From contig CAWIXM010000021.1 in NCBI GenBank assembly GCA_963840055.1, forward strand, positions 124,001 to 188,000: a stretch of DNA of 64,000 nucleotides, given 5' to 3'. Below the pieces are notes generated by a model. The model was not told where the DNA came from. It did not search any database and was given only the letters and a program-made list of their open reading frames with translations. This document shows, piece after piece, positions 62,381 to 64,000 of this stretch (the first letter of the stretch is position 1; every line of letters starts with the position of its first letter). Position numbers and translations under genes: made by a program. The DNA is from Rhodoplanes sp963840055. Lineage in GTDB: Bacteria; Pseudomonadota; Alphaproteobacteria; Rhizobiales; Xanthobacteraceae.

Positions 62381-62692
62381 TTAGGATTGTTCGCGAAGAC
62401 CGGTTCGCCCATGTCCAAGCATATCGAAATATTCTGCAGCATTGCGCAAGAATCGTCCACCTCTGGACAATTGATGCGCTCGCTCACGCAGCAACTGCGA
62501 TGCCGTACATCGGACTTGCTCGGCGTAGTCGCCTGCCGGCGTGCCGGCTCGGCCCCAACTCACTTTGACGCTTTGCAGCATGTCATCGACGTCGCTGTAA
62601 GGATACGCCCGAAATTCACCTCCGGTCGGAATATGGACTACTTCTACTTCGCTTCTGATCTCGAACTGCTCGCGTGTCACAGATGCCATCAT
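62381..62692 (-). CDS. Conserved small protein, paralogue of 16319-16582
   Basis: 103 residues. TREQFEIRSEVEVVHIPTGG, FRAYPYSDVDDMLQSVKVSW and DYAEQVRCTASQLLRERAHQ as in the 16319 gene; the C-terminal 25 residues differ and are longer (AAEYFDMLGHGRTGL). GGAGGCGATG site. Unknown function, but two copies in one window suggest selection or co-transfer. Confidence 0.65.
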   Translation of the reverse strand: MMASVTREQFEIRSEVEVVHIPTGGEFRAYPYSDVDDMLQSVKVSWGRAGTPAGDYAEQVRCTASQLLRERAHQLSRGGRFLRNAAEYFDMLGHGRTGLREQS

Positions 62693-62753
62693 CGCCTCCC
62701 TCGGCTATCGCCTCCGGGCGCGGAACTGCCGCAACAGAGGCGGCTTAAAGTAA

Positions 62754-62911
62754 AATGATGTACCAATGTCGTAGTAAAAACTGTGCAGGATTGCTCACAT
62801 CGAGCTCACAGTTGACATTTAAATGTTGATCTGCGGCTGATCGTGCAGAACCATGCTCAACAGCGAGTGATGGACTGCAATGCCGCCGTTGTAATCGATG
62901 AAGCCCAGCTG
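62754..62911. repeat. 158-bp duplication, copy 1 (pairs with 63774-63931)
   Basis: AATGATGTACCAATGTCGTA to AAGCCCAGCTG, spaced exactly 1020 bp from its partner. Holds the end of the Crp/Fnr gene, cut here. Confidence 0.92.
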
Positions 62912-63241
62912 TAGCTCCGATACCCCGCCCGATGCCACCGCAGGATCATCGCCGGCTCAACAACCTGGGCCATACCGAGCAGGCTCGGCCACAGCCGCGT
63001 CATCCACACCAGCAGTGCGCGGTCGCTGCCCCGCAGCGGCAAACGTGTCGAACGGTGCCTCAATGCAATATTGAGTTGATGACGCAGAAAGAGGTTCTCT
63101 GCTTCAAGCCGACGCGGCGACTTAAACAGATCGACGACAAATACTGCAAGCAAGCGGAGGATCGCGAGCATCAAACGCGATGATGCGCTGATTCTGTCTC
63201 ATCTTGCGAATCCGGCCGGATCGGAATTTCGGGAGCCACAG
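62857..63241 (-). pseudogene. Integrase-core transposase, N-terminal fragment (copy)
   Basis: First 90 residues of the transposase at 59583-60603 (MMLAILRLLAVFVVDLFKSP on to LRWHRAGYRSY), joined at 62911 to the Crp/Fnr end fragment. Lacks the catalytic core. Confidence 0.88.
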
Positions 63242-63281
63242 GGCGATCGTGCTCTAAAACAACGCCGCAGTAACGTCCCCG

Positions 63282-63734
63282 TCAGGCGGCCTGCCGCTGC
63301 GCTCCGCGCGCCACGAAGGCATGCAGGATCCTCTCGGCCTGCAGTTCCACCAAACCCGCAAGTATCGGCTGCAGGACCGCAGGCACCGCTGCGATATCGA
63401 GCGTCATGTCGAAGGTCACTTCGCAGCCGCCGGGCACATCGCGAAAGCGCCAGACATTGGGAAAGGATCGAACAAACTTGGTCCCGATCGAATGGACCTC
63501 GATGCACGACGGATAAGTGAGCGTCGTGACTGAATCCAGTTCCTCTTCGAGCGTAAAAAATCCCAATTGAAGCGCCATCACTGACTTGGTCTTATACTGG
63601 TTGCCCTTTCTTTCAACGACCTCTGCACTCTTATAACCTGGCACAAAGCTAGGAAATGCTTCTACATCCGCAAACAAAGGCATGAGCTCCCTTGCGCTCG
63701 CTCCTTCGAATACATGTGCTTTACTGGCGTGCAT
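63282..63734 (-). CDS. COQ10/RatA-like START-domain protein
   Basis: 150 residues from ATG at 63734. MPLFADVEAFPSFVPGYKSA, MALQLGFFTLEEELDSVTTL, WRFRDVPGGCEVTFDMTLDI and the helical end match the polyketide-cyclase/COQ10 family: the yeast ubiquinone-binding Coq10 and bacterial RatA. In alphaproteobacteria it is a single gene of this length, probably acting in ubiquinone function. A broken copy is at 45651-47220. Longer upstream frames include DNA of the 63774 repeat. Confidence 0.82.
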   Translation of the reverse strand: MHASKAHVFEGASARELMPLFADVEAFPSFVPGYKSAEVVERKGNQYKTKSVMALQLGFFTLEEELDSVTTLTYPSCIEVHSIGTKFVRSFPNVWRFRDVPGGCEVTFDMTLDIAAVPAVLQPILAGLVELQAERILHAFVARGAQRQAA

Positions 63735-63773
63735 GGAAATAAACAGAATCGAAACGCTCTTATCGGTCGCAAT

Positions 63774-63931
63774 AATGATGTACCAATGTCGTAGTAAAAA
63801 CTGTGCAGGATTGCTCACATCGAGCGCACAGTTGACATTTAAATGTTGATCTGCGGCTGATCGTGCAGAACCATGCTCAACAGCGAGCGATGGACTGCAA
63901 TGCCGCCGTTGTAATCGATGAAGCCCAGCTG
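63774..63931. repeat. 158-bp duplication, copy 2 (pairs with 62754-62911)
   Basis: Same as 62754-62911 with a few substitutions. Here the sequence continues into the Crp/Fnr gene, so this is the native place. Confidence 0.92.
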
Positions 63932-64000
63932 GCGGAACTTGTTCATGAAATGACTGACGCGGGCGCGCGTCGTGCCGATCATTTCCGCAAGCGTCTCCTG
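63839..64000 (-). CDS. Crp/Fnr-family regulator, C-terminus (cut by window end)
   Basis: 53 codons remain: TLAEMIGTTRARVSHFMNKF then RQLGFIDYNGGIAVHRSLL is the Crp/Fnr winged-helix HTH with the recognition helix TTRARVSHFMN. The sensor domain lies beyond the window, so ligand and regulon cannot be judged. Stop TAA at 63839-63841. Confidence 0.85.
   Translation of the reverse strand, partial: QETLAEMIGTTRARVSHFMNKFRQLGFIDYNGGIAVHRSLLSMVLHDQPQINI

Noticed and set aside
1..64000. CRISPR array
   Set aside because: No regularly spaced short repeats were seen; all repeats are segmental duplications, IS ends or a short tandem run at about 61600.

Overview
The window looks like an accessory, heavily rearranged region of an alphaproteobacterial genome, most likely the Bradyrhizobium/Rhodopseudomonas group (Nitrobacteraceae). 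This is inferred from high GC, a DUF3551-type secreted protein, a phasin, many small Rhizobiales-type hypothetical genes, and the insertion-sequence families present. No ribosomal or other core operon is here. Much of the DNA is mobile elements, broken genes and segmental duplications.

Layout. 0-8 kb: a tRNA gene split by a shortened IS630 element, an HTH protein, a group II intron with its reverse transcriptase, a truncated response regulator fused to an IS701 remnant, small zinc-ribbon genes and a DUF2285-like gene. 7.85-8.1 kb: a tRNA-Leu-like sequence carrying a 155-bp direct repeat that recurs at 48.8-50.3 kb, so about 41 kb is bracketed by att-like repeats. 8.1-16 kb: an IS21 element with 8-bp target duplication, HU, a membrane/coiled-coil protein, an FRG-domain gene split by IS30, and an in-frame fusion of an HTH gene to an IS1634-type transposase. 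16-20.7 kb: nhaA copy 1, remnants of nuoD, a DUF3363 relaxase, a serine recombinase and several transposases. 21.6-25.8 kb: decayed defence genes (a DRT-type reverse transcriptase and a Druantia-like helicase).

26.3-34.4 kb holds the main intact metabolic module: five genes whose order and sizes match the acetophenone carboxylase operon (Apc1-5, about 70/15/80/75/33 kDa), followed by the N-terminal stub of a CoA ligase such as benzoylacetate-CoA ligase. A perfect inverted repeat lies about 170 bp upstream. Directly downstream, 34.5-39.5 kb, is a compact four-gene operon (unknown 356-aa protein; small protein split by IS66; PD-(D/E)XK-like nuclease; membrane-anchored coiled-coil protein) that matches no system I know and is the best candidate for an undescribed, probably defence-related, system.

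39.6-50.3 kb: IS256, two IS30 copies, IS1595 and IS4 elements surrounding a ferric-reductase/cytochrome b5 module, erpA and a broken COQ10/RatA-like gene. 50.3-64 kb: a phasin, nhaA copy 2, a frameshifted lytic transglycosylase, an intact copy of the response regulator whose phospho-acceptor Asp is missing, an IS200 element, small secreted and membrane proteins, further transposase remnants, an intact COQ10/RatA-like gene and the C-terminus of a Crp/Fnr regulator cut by the window end.

Three nested pairs of long direct repeats (4160/56031, 7942/48799, 17481/52483), three 1228-bp IS30 copies and clean target duplications around IS21, IS30, IS66, IS1595 and IS4 elements show that the region has been built by repeated insertion and recombination.
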